This document shows positions 42,705 through 53,650 of a stretch of DNA of 64,000 nucleotides, piece after piece. Below the pieces are notes generated by a model that was given only the letters and a program-made list of their open reading frames with translations, had not been told where the DNA came from and did no database searches. The position numbers and the translations under genes are program-made. The first letter of the stretch is position 1. The number at the start of each line of letters is the position of its first letter. The DNA is from Spiroplasma_E ixodetis_B (GTDB lineage: Bacteria; Bacillota_I; Bacilli_A; Mycoplasmatales; VBWQ01). The stretch lies in assembly GCF_040369795.1 (NCBI RefSeq), contig NZ_AP028955.1, positions 1,240,001 to 1,304,000 of the forward strand, written 5' to 3'.

Positions 42705-43958
42705 GAGGCTTTTTAAAAATCTGTGTATCTTTTTACAAAGTTACTAGTTTAGATTAATTCTATCTTCAAATTTTATCATAAAATGAGCAATTGCTGTATT
42801 TCAATTTTTAATGGGCACTGTTCATTTTTTTGTTATATTTTCAATTGCTAAGTAAAATATTTTAAAAACTGCCATATCATTTGGAAAAACTTTTTTATTT
42901 CTAACAACTTTTCGTAATTGACTATTAACATATTCAATAGCATTTGTTGTATAAATCACTCTTTTGATTTCTGCATGATAACTAATAAAAACCATTAAAT
43001 TATCTCAATTTTTATATCATGATTTAGTAATTTGAGGATATTGTTTATTTCATTTACTTTCAAAAGATTCTAAAGCTTGCATTGCTTGTTCTTCGCTACA
43101 TGCACTATAAATTGGTTTTAAATCTGTAACTAGTGATTTTCTATGTTTTTATGAAAAATATTTTAAACTATTTCTAATTTGATGAACTATGCATAATTGA
43201 TGTTCGGTTTTAGGATAAACTGATTGTATTGCTTCTGACATTCCTGTTAAATTGTCACTACAAGCAATAAGAATATCATTTAAGCCTCGATTTTTCATTT
43301 CTGTGAAATTAGATAATCAAAACTTAGAACCTTCATTTTCACTAATTCATAAGCCTAAAACATCTTTTTTACCTTCTAAATCAACTCCTAGTGCTATATA
43401 AACTGATTTGTTAATAATGCGTTTATCTTGTCGTACTTTAACTACTATACAATCAAAATAAACAATCGGATAAACACTTTCTAATGGCCGATTTTGTCAT
43501 GCTTTAACATCATCAATAAAATCATCAGTAATTTGGCTAATAACACTTTCACTAATATCAGCACCATGATATAACTCTTGTAACTGCATTCTAATATCTG
43601 ATAAAGTCATGCCTTTTGCATATAATGAAAGAACTGGTAATGTTCAGTAATATGTGTAACTTACAAAAATATTAACAAATTATTGACCAAATATTAAAAA
43701 AGCGATTGATTTTGTTTTTCAAGATATGAGTAAACATTACTTTAGTTAGCTATATATAAACCTCCCTCTTTAAAAACCGTTGTTAAATCTTCAGTATTTT
43801 CTAATAATAAATCTACTGCTTTTGATATTGGATCATTATTATTGATATTTTGTTTTTTAGACATACGTAACTCACTCTTTCTATTTATTTAATTTTATTT
43901 ACTAGAATTAATTAAACATAGTTATTTTTGTAAGTTACACAGATTACTAAACATTACC
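42705..43958 (-). mobile_element. IS256 copy with an internal mosaic patch
   Basis: Both termini and most of the transposase (minus strand) are present. At 43636 about 120 bases belong to other sources: a 35-base IS256 terminus in the other orientation (43636-43670) and an IS630 terminus (43671-43755, ..AAACATTACTTTAGTTAGC). These replace the N-terminal NYLGYEK..IEINVPRD region. It is dead. Confidence 0.78.
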
Positions 43959-44457
43959 ATAAACTCCAACAATCAAGGTTTTACTCAACAAGGAAGATCC
44001 TTGTTGAATAAAACCTACATGTGAAAGATACATTTCATCCATCTGTGCTGTGCCATCATCAATGAACCCTGCATCTTGATTCCAAATTCTAGTTCTGATT
44101 TCATGACCCATTCTTCAAGTTGTTTTATATGTCACACCCAATTCCCTTGCAACATCTGTTGATGGTATACCATGCTTTGTGTTTATTCATCTAAAGATGA
44201 GATAAAACCAAGATGTCAAAGGTGTTTGTGACTTGTGAAAAATGGTGTCATGAAGAATAATAAATGTTTGATGACATTTCAAACATCTTATTCTTCTTAA
44301 ATCAGAAACATTCAAACTAGAAGAAGCACACCTGATACATTTCATTATTTTCAACTTCGCTATATATTTCAAACAATCGTTTTCATTTTGAAATATGCTA
44401 TTGAATTCATTTCAATTCATTTTTTCCTCCGCACTAGTACATGTGGGGATAATTTCC
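43959..44457 (-). mobile_element. IS1595-like 5' half, truncated
   Basis: It covers the transposase start (KYIAKLKIMKCIRCASSSLN) to MDEMYLSHVGF and the GGATAATTTCC terminus at 44457. It is cut by the IS256. No palindromic tail follows this terminus. Confidence 0.8.
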
Positions 44458-44525
44458 TAATGTATTTTAAGTATGATTATTAATTTTTTTTATTTTATAT
44501 AGTAATTTATTATTTATATAAGTAA

Positions 44526-44560
44526 AAAATGCACTTCTATAAATTTTAAAAGTGCATTTT
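44526..44560. terminator. Bidirectional terminator after the mreB pair
   Basis: An 11-bp perfect stem (AAAATGCACTT with AAGTGCATTTT) and a 13-base loop, with A and T runs on both sides. It ends the minus-strand mreB operon. Confidence 0.8.
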
Positions 44561-44575
44561 ATTTAAACTTATTTT

Positions 44576-45814
44576 TTATCCTAAATCTTCATCTTTTGTT
44601 AGAATTTCGCGGTTAGGATTTTGTTCAACTATTAATTGTTTGTAAATTGTATCACGATATTTTACACAACCATCAATAACATTATCTAAAGGATTTTGAG
44701 CAACACGTACTTCAAAGATATCTCCCTCATATTTTTGACGAATTGGTTTTGTAGCTTTTTCAGCTTTAACTTCGATGAAATATTCCTTAGCCAATTCTTC
44801 TTTAATAAATTCATCAATTTTTTTAATGTAAGCTCCACCACCACAAATTGTGATTCCCTTACCTTTTTTCTTTAAGTCACTAACACTACCAGCAGCTTTT
44901 TCCCCAGAAGTTCTTAGTACTCTACGAATTGATGGAATAACATGTTCTCTAAATTGAACTTGCATTACATTTTCACGAATTTCTTCTGGTGTAATTTCAA
45001 TAGTTTTAGAAATTGACATTGTTTCTCCTGGCTGAGAGTCTAATCTAGGTAATGAAACACCTGAAATAGTGTATGGTTTTTCATCTTGATATTTCATAAG
45101 TGAACCGATGTTCTTTTTAACATCTTCTGCTTCTTTAGTACCAATTTTTAAAGCATGCTTTTTAGCTATGTATTCTTGAATTTTTTGTGTTAAATAGTCT
45201 CCAGCACAATGTGTTGTATATGAATATAGGATTGAATCGTTGCTAATTACGGCAATATCAGTACTTCCCCCACCAATATCAACACACATAATTGCAACTC
45301 CAAAAATATCTTGGCCTGAACCTAAAGCTGCCATTTTAACTTCTTCTTGAACAAATCCACGAAGTGCTCCTAAACGATGAACTATATTTTCTAACGCTTC
45401 TCTTTGCACTGAATTAATTTCACTTGGTGTTGCCATTAAAACAATTAAATTACGGTTTTTATCAGTTTGTTTTGAATCTTTAATTTCAAGTCTAAAATCT
45501 TGAAAAATTTTAGCAAGGATACGTTGTAAAGCATCTGGATCAGCAATATTACCATCACGAACTGGACGTTTAATAACAACATTTTCATTTGTTTTATCAA
45601 TTAAAGCTTTAGCTTCTTCACCATAAAGAATAACATTTTTTTCATAGTCTTCAGCAAGATAAGTTGGTGCATCATATGTAAGTCCAATGTTAACATACCT
45701 TGCTTTAAAGTTTTCTGTTCCAATATCTAAAGCTAATCATTGGTAGTCATTAATAGACTTAATATTACTTTTTTTATTTAATTTTTCTTTGGGTTTTTTA
45801 TCAAATAATCCCAT
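44576..45814 (-). CDS. mreB: MreB-family cytoskeletal protein (paralogue 1)
   Basis: 412 residues, longer than the typical 340-350. Actin-fold motifs: phosphate-1 WLALDIGTENFKARYV (about 26), phosphate-2 CVDIGGGSTDIAVIS and adenosine motif ITICGGGAYIKKIDEF. A basic N-terminal extension of ~25 residues (MGLFDKKPKEKLNKK) and a C-terminal extension after the last motif are distinctive. Spiroplasma has several MreB paralogues that build the internal ribbon responsible for helicity and swimming. I cannot say which numbered paralogue this is. GGAGG precedes the ATG. It is 29 bases downstream of the other mreB and shares its operon. Confidence 0.92.
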
Positions 45815-45843
45815 TTTTTTCCTCCTTCTACACACCTGGAATT

Positions 45844-46983
45844 TTAATTACTTGGTCTAATGAATCCTTTTTCATATACATCTTGTTTATGAGTTTCATA
45901 GGCTTGGGTCCCTCTAATTACACATTCTCTTGGATTATTAGCAGATACCACATGTTCTAAATTTAGTCGTTTTTTTAGATAAGTTGTAATATTTTCAAAC
46001 AAAGCACCCCCACCAGTGATAGTTAAACCGTCTTTCATAATCATTTCTGAAAAGGCAGGTCCAGCTTTATCAATAATGTCACTACATAGTGCAACAATTG
46101 GTTCAAAGGCTTCAGTAACTACTCTAGCTACTTCTTGCTTAGGGACTGTAATTTGTTCAGGTTTTTTAGTTTTAGTACTTTTTCCATGGATAGTAATTTT
46201 ATTTTCACTATCTTTTTCACCATCTATTCAAATACCAGCACTAATCTTTGTTTTTTCAGCCTCCATTGAACTAAGAGATATATAGTGCATTTTTTCAAAA
46301 TGTTCTTTAATACTACGTTCAATATCATTTCCAGCAATTGGAATTGAATCTTGAACAATAACTTCTCCACTTGATAAAATGGCACAGTCAGAAGTTCCGC
46401 CACCAATATCAAGAATAAATACTCCTGAAGCATCTCAAAGCGCTTCCCCAGCACCAATAGCCGCCAATTTTACTTCAGGAACAATAACAACTTTTTCAGC
46501 TTTCATTACGCTTTCATTATTTGCATTATATCTATTGGGAAATTTATCACTATAAATTGGAATTTTAGCTATTTTTTTTCCTTGTAGAATTTCACGTAAA
46601 ACAGTTCTATCTAATTTATAAACCTTAGACGGAATAGCTACAAGTGCTACTGAATTTTCTCAAATTTTTTCAGCTTTCACATCAATAATTTGTGTAAAAA
46701 TTTCAGTTAATAAAGCAATCAAAGCATTATTATCATTAATAACACCATTAGCCATTGGTTCTCTGAAAATTTTATTCGATGGAGTTTTTTCTTTCATTAA
46801 TAAAGCGGCTTCACCAATGAATACTTCTCCGTTTTCTGTATCAAATACAATTGCTGATGGTTGACTATAAACAACCCTTCCATTAACTCTGACAATTAAA
46901 TTTCTTGTTCCTAAATCTAGAGAAACAATATTAACGTCTTGGTTATTGTGTCCGTCATTAGCAACTTCTATTTTTGTTGCCAT
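45844..46983 (-). CDS. mreB: MreB-family cytoskeletal protein (paralogue 2)
   Basis: 379 residues. Phosphate-1 VSLDLGTRNLIVRV (about 19), phosphate-2 FILDIGGGTSDCAILS and adenosine motif LTITGGGALFENITTYL are clear. The start at 46983 is supported by AAGGAG 10 bases upstream; the frame extends eight codons further without a site. It is first gene of a two-gene minus-strand operon. It differs strongly from its neighbour, so the duplication is old. Phosphate-1 has Arg where most MreB have Ala (DLGTRN versus DLGTAN). Confidence 0.93.
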
Positions 46984-47044
46984 ATAAAAATCATCTCCTT
47001 TTCCCACTCAAATTAATATTTATTTATTAAGTTGATATATGTTA

Positions 47045-47055
47045 ATATTACCACA
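47045..47055 (-). promoter_or_regulatory. Possible mreB operon promoter (-10)
   Basis: On the minus strand TGTGGTAATAT contains an extended -10-like element about 65 bases before the mreB start. TTACTA lies roughly one -35 spacing upstream. Weak evidence. Confidence 0.3.
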
Positions 47056-47126
47056 TGTAGATTTGCTAGTAGTAAATTTAGCATATATGATTAGTTGGCT
47101 AACTATTTATTTAATTATTACTAGTA

Positions 47127-47132
47127 TATAAT
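47127..47132 (+). promoter_or_regulatory. ksgA: ksgA -10 element
   Basis: TATAAT 30 bases before the ATG. A short inverted repeat, TAGTT-GGC-TAACTA, lies 35 bases upstream, in the space shared with the divergent mreB operon. Confidence 0.45.
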
Positions 47133-47161
47133 TAACTAAAAATGTGAATTGGAGAATAATA

Positions 47162-48004
47162 ATGGAAAATCCAAAAAAAATATTGAAAAAATACGACTTA
47201 CATGTAGTTAAAAAGTTTGGGCAAAACTTTTTAATTAACAATAATATAATTGATAAAATTGTTAAAACTAGTAATTTTAAAGATGAAGATGGCATTGTTG
47301 AAATTGGAGCGGGCATTGGTCATTTAACTAATAAATTACTCAGCACTGCGCAAAAAGTTGTGACAATTGAAATTGACAAAAAATTAATTCCTGTTTTAGA
47401 AAAGGAGTTAAATGAATACAAAAATTTAAAAATTATAAATGATGATTTTTTAAATTTAGATTTAAAAAAAATCATTAATGAAGAATTTGCAATAAATCAA
47501 AAAATTAATGTAATTGCAAATTTGCCTTATTATATTACTTCACAAATTGTTTTAAAATTATTAGAAAATATTGAATTATTTGATTCATTTACATTAATGA
47601 TGCAAAAAGAAGTTGCACAAAGATTTTGTGCTAAACCTAAAACTAAAGTATATAATAATCTTTCTGTTATGTGTCAATTTTATTGTGATGTTAAAATTAT
47701 TTTTGATGTTAGTCCTAATAATTTTACTCCGATACCTAATGTTACAAGTAGTGTTGTTTATTTTAAAGTAAATCCTAAATTTCAACTTGATGAACCACAA
47801 TTATTTTGAAAATTTGTAAGAAGTTGTTTTGTTAATAAGAGAAAAACATTAGTTAACAATTTGGGTATTTATTTAAATAGCAAAGAAAAAGCCGTTAATT
47901 TAATTAACGACTTATCTTGATCATTAACAATAAGATCTGAAGAATTAACATTTTCAATGTTTTATCAGTTATTTACTATTATTAATAAATACCTTTCAGA
48001 ATAA
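47162..48004 (+). CDS. ksgA: 16S rRNA dimethyladenosine transferase
   Basis: 280 residues. RsmA/KsgA methylates two adjacent adenosines near the 3' end of 16S rRNA using SAM. Motifs: KKFGQNFLINNNIIDKIV (about 17), SAM loop IVEIGAGIGHLT (about 43), motif IV NLPYYITS (about 120) and the C-terminal domain with NKRKTLVNNL. TGG AGA 8 bases upstream supports this ATG over the one six codons earlier. TGA Trp occurs near the C-terminus. Confidence 0.95.
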
Positions 48005-48267
48005 TTATTAAAATTAATGATATTAGAATGTGGATAATAAGTATATAAAACACCTCAGCAATAATCCTTGTTTATTAATAAACATATTTTTAAATATTTA
48101 TTATCCGTTAACTATTATAATGATTTTATTTTTTCTTGCAAAAGATATAACTTTTTATTAATTATTTTTAATTAATAGTCTTTAAATTTAATATACTTAA
48201 ATTGTAATAAACATTGTATAATGAAATTATAATTATAATTTTTTAGAAACATGTAAAGGAGGATTTA
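48005..48267. other. Intergenic region with a perfect DnaA box and the prs promoter
   Basis: TGTGGATAA at 48029-48037 is the exact inverse of the DnaA box TTATCCACA. A weaker TTATCCGTT lies about 70 bases on. TATAAT at 48217-48222 is the probable prs -10. There is no open frame. It does not look like oriC (no dnaA nearby). Confidence 0.5.
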
Positions 48268-49275
48268 ATGAATAATGTAGAAAAAATTGTAATTTTTGGT
48301 TTAAGTGCTAATCAAAAATTTACACAAGAAGTTTGTAAAAAACTTAATATTGAACCTGGAAAAGCAGAAATTAGTCGTTTTGCTGATGGTGAATTTAACA
48401 TTCAATCTATAACATCAGTGCGAGGGAAAGTGGTATATATTATCCAATCAACTTCGCCGCCAACTAATGATAATTTAATGGAATTATTAATTTTTGTTGA
48501 TGCTTTAGTTCGTGCATCTGCTGCTAAAATTCATGTAGTAATCCCTTATTTTGGTTATGCTCGTCAAGATCGAAAACAAGGTGGTAGACAGCCTATTACT
48601 TGTAAACTTGTTGCAAATTTATTAACTGTTGCGGGTGTTGATCGTGTTATTACTGTTGATTTACATTCACCACAAGAACAAGGATTTTTTGATGTTCCTG
48701 TTGATGATTTACGAGCAACTCAAGATTTAGCATCTTATTTAATTGAAGAAAATTTAACTAATTTAGTTGTTGTATCTCCAGATCATGGTGGTGTTACTCG
48801 TGCTCGAAGATTAGGCAATTATTTAAGTGTACCTTTGGCAATTATTGATAAAAGAAGAACAACTCCTAATCAAAGTCAAGTTAAGTTTGTATTAGGAGAT
48901 GTTAAAGAAAAGAATGCTATTATTATTGATGATATGATTGATACAGGTGGTACTGTTATTAATGCAGCAAAAGCTATTAAAGAACATGGCGCAAAATCAG
49001 TTTATATTTTGGCTACTCATGGTATTTTTAGTGGTCAAGCTTCAAAAAATTTGAAACAAGCTGTTATTGATGGAATTATTAAGGAAGTTGTTATTACTGA
49101 TACTATTGAAATTTCTGAGGAAAAAAAGTTTAATGGTTTAAAAATTATTTCAATTTCTGATTTTATTGCAAAAATGATTGATGCTTCAATTAATAATAAA
49201 TCATTAACAAAAGTTTATGATGATAAAACAAATGAATTAATAAAAAAAATTAATAATAAAAATAGTAAAAAATAA
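48268..49275 (+). CDS. prs: Ribose-phosphate pyrophosphokinase
   Basis: 335 residues. It makes PRPP from ribose 5-phosphate and ATP. Motifs: SRFADGEFNIQ (about 32), PYFGYARQDRK (about 93), VDLHSPQEQGFFD (about 130), PDHGGVTRARR and the PRPP-binding loop IIDDMIDTGGTV (about 220). It has a Lys-rich tail of about 20 residues beyond the usual end. AAAGGAGG, the best ribosome site in the window, precedes ATG. It is followed by pth, as in the Bacillus prs-ctc-pth order. Confidence 0.97.
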   Translation: MNNVEKIVIFGLSANQKFTQEVCKKLNIEPGKAEISRFADGEFNIQSITSVRGKVVYIIQSTSPPTNDNLMELLIFVDALVRASAAKIHVVIPYFGYARQDRKQGGRQPITCKLVANLLTVAGVDRVITVDLHSPQEQGFFDVPVDDLRATQDLASYLIEENLTNLVVVSPDHGGVTRARRLGNYLSVPLAIIDKRRTTPNQSQVKFVLGDVKEKNAIIIDDMIDTGGTVINAAKAIKEHGAKSVYILATHGIFSGQASKNLKQAVIDGIIKEVVITDTIEISEEKKFNGLKIISISDFIAKMIDASINNKSLTKVYDDKTNELIKKINNKNSKK

Positions 49276-49296
49276 TAAAGAGGAAATTTAAAGTAG

Positions 49297-49860
49297 ATGA
49301 AATTAGTTATTGGATTAGGAAACCCAGGTAAAGAGTATGAATTGACACGTCATAATATTGGTTTTATTATTATTGATATGATTTGTGAAACATTACAATT
49401 AAAAATTAATCAAACTAAATTTAATGGTCAATATGTTAAAACTGTTGTTAACAGCACTGATGTTATTTTTTTGAAACCATTAACTTTTATGAACTTATCA
49501 GGTTTTTGTGTTTCGAATTTTATGAATTATTTTAAAATTAAAATTGAAAACGTGTTAATTATTCACGATGAAGTTGACTTAAATTTTGGTCAATTTCAAT
49601 ACAAACAAAAAATTAGTGCTGCTGGTAATAATGGAATTAAAAGTATTTTTAATCAAATTGGTAGTAAAGATTTTCAAAGATTAAGAATTGGTGTTGGTAA
49701 AAATCCTAATTTTAACACGGCTGATTGAGTTTTGAGTAAGTTTAGTAATGATGAGTTAAATAATATAAAGGATCATAAACAATTTTTTGTAGAAAGCATT
49801 ATTAGTTGAATTACTGATAGTAATTTTTTAAATATTATGAATAAATATAATAAAAAATAA
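49297..49860 (+). CDS. pth: Peptidyl-tRNA hydrolase
   Basis: 187 residues. It releases peptides from stalled peptidyl-tRNA. Motifs: VIGLGNPGKEYELTRHNIGF with catalytic His19, KPLTFMNLSG, the HDEVDLNFG loop with the catalytic Asp (about 92), and GNNGIKSI. The TGA Trp in TADW is conserved in the family. It is 21 bases after prs and co-transcribed. Confidence 0.96.
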
Positions 49861-49946
49861 TGGGAGCGTATCGAAGATGTCAATAACTAAAAAGTTTTAA
49901 AAATAGCTCCTTTCTTTTTTAAACCCTTAAATTAAAAATAATTGAT

Positions 49947-49979
49947 AAAAGACGAGAATAAAAATCTCGTCTTTTTTTT
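49947..49979 (+). terminator. Terminator of the ksgA-prs-pth region
   Basis: A GACGAGA/TCTCGTC stem extended by A-T pairs, with a 7-base loop and T8. Strong intrinsic terminator. Confidence 0.85.
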
Positions 49980-49980
49980 G

Positions 49981-50212
49981 TAATTGTAAAATTTTAAAAT
50001 TTTTAATAAACCTATTTAACGCTATTATCAACACGTGTTAGGGAACTAAAAAAGTGAACTACAACACAGTTGTTAAAAATAGTAGCTAGAGCATGTGGAC
50101 TTGCATGGATAAATAAAAAGTGGAGTCATACCTAATAAAATATACTAACCATTTAATGGTAATCTTTGGGGTGGGAGCGGATTGGAAACTAGTATATATA
50201 TAGCTAACTAAA
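49981..50212 (+). other. Gene-free structured segment, first part of a split locus
   Basis: No open frame. It is less A+T-rich than nearby intergenic DNA, with GC-containing blocks such as ACACGTGT, AGGGAACT, GCATGTGGACTTGCATGG and GGGGTGGGAGCGG. It is separated by the IS630 nest from a strong hairpin terminator at 53489-53526. It could be an untranslated RNA gene or leader. I could not match it to RNase P, tmRNA, SRP RNA or 6S. Confidence 0.35.
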
Positions 50213-50647
50213 GTAATGTTTACTCATAAATAATGTAAAATAATAATATGTAATTTAAACAGTTTTTGAATTTAAAAGTACAATTCAGCAATATTTAAAA
50301 TATATTAGGAAGATTAAATTATGCCAAAACCATACAGTTAAGACTTACAAAGAAAAGTAATAGAAGCCTATGAAAGTAAAAACATGAAAATTAAAGAAAT
50401 TTGTAAAGTGTTAAATATTACTAGAAAGACTTTATTCTTATGAAGAAAAAGAAAAAAAGAAACTGGGCATATAAAACCAATTTTGAATTATCAAAAAGGA
50501 CATGGCCACAAAATAAAGGATTTAGATGAATTAAAAAATATTTAGCGCAAAATAAAGATGTTACAGTTCAAAAAGTAATTGAAAAATTTGGTGATATGAA
50601 TAAAAAAACAGTTTATAACTATTTCAAAAAACTAAATTATACATATA

Positions 50648-52874
50648 GCTAACTAAAGTAATGTTTACTCATAAATAATGTAAAATAATAATATGTAATT
50701 TAAACAGTTTTGGAATTTAAAAGTACAATTCAGCAATATTTAAAATAGATTAGGAAGATTAAATTATGCCAAAACCATACAGTTAATACTTACGAAGAAA
50801 AGTAATAGAAGCCTATGAAAGTAAAAACATGAAAATTAAAGAAATTTGTAAAGTGTTCAATATTACTAGAAAGACTTTATTCTTATGAAGAAAAAGAAAA
50901 AAAGAAACTGGGCATATAAAACCAATTTTGAATTATCAAAAAGGACATAGCCACAAAATAAAGGATTTAGATGAATTAAAAAATTATTTAGCGCAAAATA
51001 AAGATGTTACAGTTCAAAAAGTAATTGAAAAATTTGATGATATGACTAAAGGAACAGTTTATAACTATTTCAAAAAACTAAATTATACATATAAAAAAAA
51101 CTTTTTTATATGAACAAAAAGATAAAAATAAAAAAGAATATTTTTTAAAAGAAATAGCTAAAATAATGAATGAAGATTTAGTATATATTGATGAATCTGG
51201 AATTGATGATAATGAATTTTATAAATATGGTTGATCTGAAAAAGGTAAAAGATTATTTGATAATAAACCCGCATATAAAATAAAAAGAATGAGTATAATT
51301 GGTTGAGGCTTTTTAAAAATCTGTGCATCTTTTTACAAAGTTACTAGTTTAGATTAATTCTATCTTCAAATTTTATCATAAAATGAGCAATTGCTGTATT
51401 TCAATTTTGAATGGGCATTGCAACAGTAAAATTTTTGAATCATATGTAAAAAATATACTAATTCCAGTATTAAAGCGTGGACAAATTATAGTTTTAGATA
51501 ATGCAACGTTTCATAAATCTAAATTAACACAACAATTAATTGAAAATGTTGGATGCAAACTATTATAGACATATTCCGTAAATAAATTTTTTAAAAGTCA
51601 ATTAATAATTTAAAATTTATTTTATAATTTCTTTATTAATAAATTAATAAGGTGTTGATAAAAATGAATTTTGAAAATTTAAAAAAATTAAAAAATGAAC
51701 AATTTTATAGATATTTTGGTATAAAACGTTTTCATTTTGATGAAATGTTAACAAAATTAATTGAAATAGAAAATTTAAAAAAACTAAAGGTAGAAAATAT
51801 AAACTTTCAGTTGAAGAAAGATTGATGATGACTTTAGTATACTGAAAAGAATATTATACTTTTTTCCAAATGAGTATTAAATATAAAATGAGTGCATCAA
51901 GTTGTTTTCGAAATATTACTTGATCAGAAAATAAACTTAGTGATGACAAAGATTATCAGTTTTTAAAAACAAAATATAAATCAAAAATTGAGAAAAAACA
52001 AGAAGATTTAAATGAATTTCAATTTTATTTAATTGATTCAACTGAAATTGAAATTGAAAGACCAACTAAAAAAAACTACAGTTATAATATTTTTCTGGTA
52101 AAAGTTGAATGTTTTCTATAAAATTTCAAATTATATATGACTTTTTTAATAAAAAAATTGTTGATATTTTTGCTGATAATGGAAAAGTACATGATTTTCA
52201 AATATTAAAAAATTCAAATCTTTAATTTTCAGAAAAAACAATAATTATTGGTGATTTGGGATATCAAGGAATACAAAATATTTATAAAAATACTATATTA
52301 CCAATTAAAAAAACTAAAAATAAAAAATTAACTAAACAAGAAAAAATCTACAATAAAATTATTTCAAAAATTAGAATTAAAGTTGAACATTTTTTTGCTT
52401 GATTAAAAAGATTCAAAATTTTAATAAATAAATGTAGAAAAAGTATATTTAGACTTATGTACTTAAGATTTAACTTACTTTGTGAAATTTTTAATAAAAC
52501 AAAACCATTAAAATAAAAAAATATTAAAAATATTTTTTTAAAAATTTAAATTTTTATCAAGTTAATATAAAAATAATATTAACAATTTTTGTGTTTGAAA
52601 TATAAATTTATTTTTAAAGTATTTTTTTAAAAATATTAACTTCTATAATTATTAACACTAAAAAATTTATAAATATTATTATTGACAATTGATTAAATTT
52701 ATTTACGGAATATGTCTTATTTCTTCCGCCATATTCTCCTAATTTAAATCCAATTGAACATTTTTGATTTGCTATAAAACATAATATAAGAAAAATATTA
52801 CCAAATTATTGACCAAATATTAAAAAAGCGATTGATTTTTTTTCAAGATATGAGTAAACATTACTTTAGTTAGC
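50648..52874 (+). mobile_element. IS630 (inner) containing an IS256 fragment and IS5 copy G
   Basis: Both termini are present. The transposase has a stop after MPKPYS. About 57 bases before the HCNSKIFES motif are replaced by 111-116 bases of an IS256 terminus (51305-51420), joined at a shared CATTG. IS5 copy G splits the gene at KLLF. Confidence 0.8.
51567..52717 (+). mobile_element. IS5 family element, copy G
   Basis: It is 1151 bp with a 3-bp duplication TAT. ORF A is frameshifted by a missing A in the KKTKGRK run, and ORF B has a stop at LKNSNL*F. Dead. Confidence 0.85.
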
Positions 52875-53441
52875 TATATAAAAAAACTTTTTTATATGAA
52901 CAAAGAGATAAAAATAAACAAGAATATTTTTTAAAAGAAATATCTAAAATAATGAATGAAGATTTAGTATATATTGATGAATCTGGAATTGATGATAATG
53001 AATTTTATAAATATGGTTGATCTGAAAAAGGTAAAAGATTATTTGATAATAAACCCGCATATAAAATAAAAAGAATGAGTATAATTCGTTCACTAAATAA
53101 AGGTAAATTAAAAGCCCTATGAGCATTTGAAGGACATTGCAACAGTAAAATTTTTGAATCATATGTAAAAAATATACTAATCCCAGTATTAAAGCGTGGA
53201 CAAATTATAGTTTTAGATAATGCAACGTTTCATAAATCTAAATTAACACAACAATTAATTGAAAATGCTGGATGCAAACTATTATTTCTTCCGCCATATT
53301 ATCCTAATTTAAATCCAATTGAAAATTTTTGATTTGCTATAAAACATAATATAAGAAAAATATTACCAAATTATTGGCCAAATATTAAAAAAGCGATTGA
53401 TTTTGTTTTTCAAGATATGAGCAAACATTACTTTAGTTAGC

Positions 53442-53650
53442 TATAGATCTGCTTAGGGAACCTACTATATTAATTCTATTCTTTATTTAACCAACCTTGC
53501 CACTCCCCAGTGAGCAAGTGTTGGTTTTATTTTTTATTTTTTTTGAAAAAATTTTTGGGCGATAAAATAAATTTCAAACTTGTAAAAAAAATTGAGTGGT
53601 GCCGGTTCAATTAAAATATTAATTTGTTAAACACAAATTAAATAAATATT
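53442..53650 (+). other. Second part of the split gene-free locus
   Basis: It resumes after the IS630 with GATCTGCTTAGGGAACC and runs into the hairpin terminator. After the terminator are about 105 bases of A+T-rich DNA with a GAGTGGTGCCGGTTCAATT block, then an IS5. No open frame. Confidence 0.35.
53489..53544 (+). terminator. Strong hairpin terminator of the split locus
   Basis: A 16-bp stem with two single-base bulges (AACCAAC-CTTGC-CACT paired with AGTG-GCAAG-GTTGGTT), CCCC loop, then TTATTTTTTATTTTTTTT. It is the most GC-rich hairpin of the window and has no protein gene upstream of it. Confidence 0.8.

Larger units (their letters stand above)
50213..53441 (+). mobile_element. IS630 (outer) containing a second IS630
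   Basis: Outer termini lie at 50213 and 53441, with TATA next to both. The transposase (plus strand) starts near 50321 with a stop after MPKPYS. It is interrupted at 50648, within TYKK, by another IS630, and resumes at 52875 through YIDESGIDDN to NPIENFWF (His changed to Asn). Confidence 0.82.

Noticed and set aside
46016..46457. Open frames on both strands inside the upstream mreB
   Set aside because: The mreB frame is continuous here with TGA as Trp and includes the phosphate-2 motif; the others are shadows.
48005..48267. Replication origin
   Set aside because: Only one perfect DnaA box; no dnaA or dnaN beside it.
49981..50212. RNase P RNA, tmRNA, SRP RNA or T-box
   Set aside because: None of the diagnostic blocks (GAGGAAAGTCC, tmRNA ends, SRP tetraloop motif, UGGNACCGCG) is present, and no synthetase gene follows.
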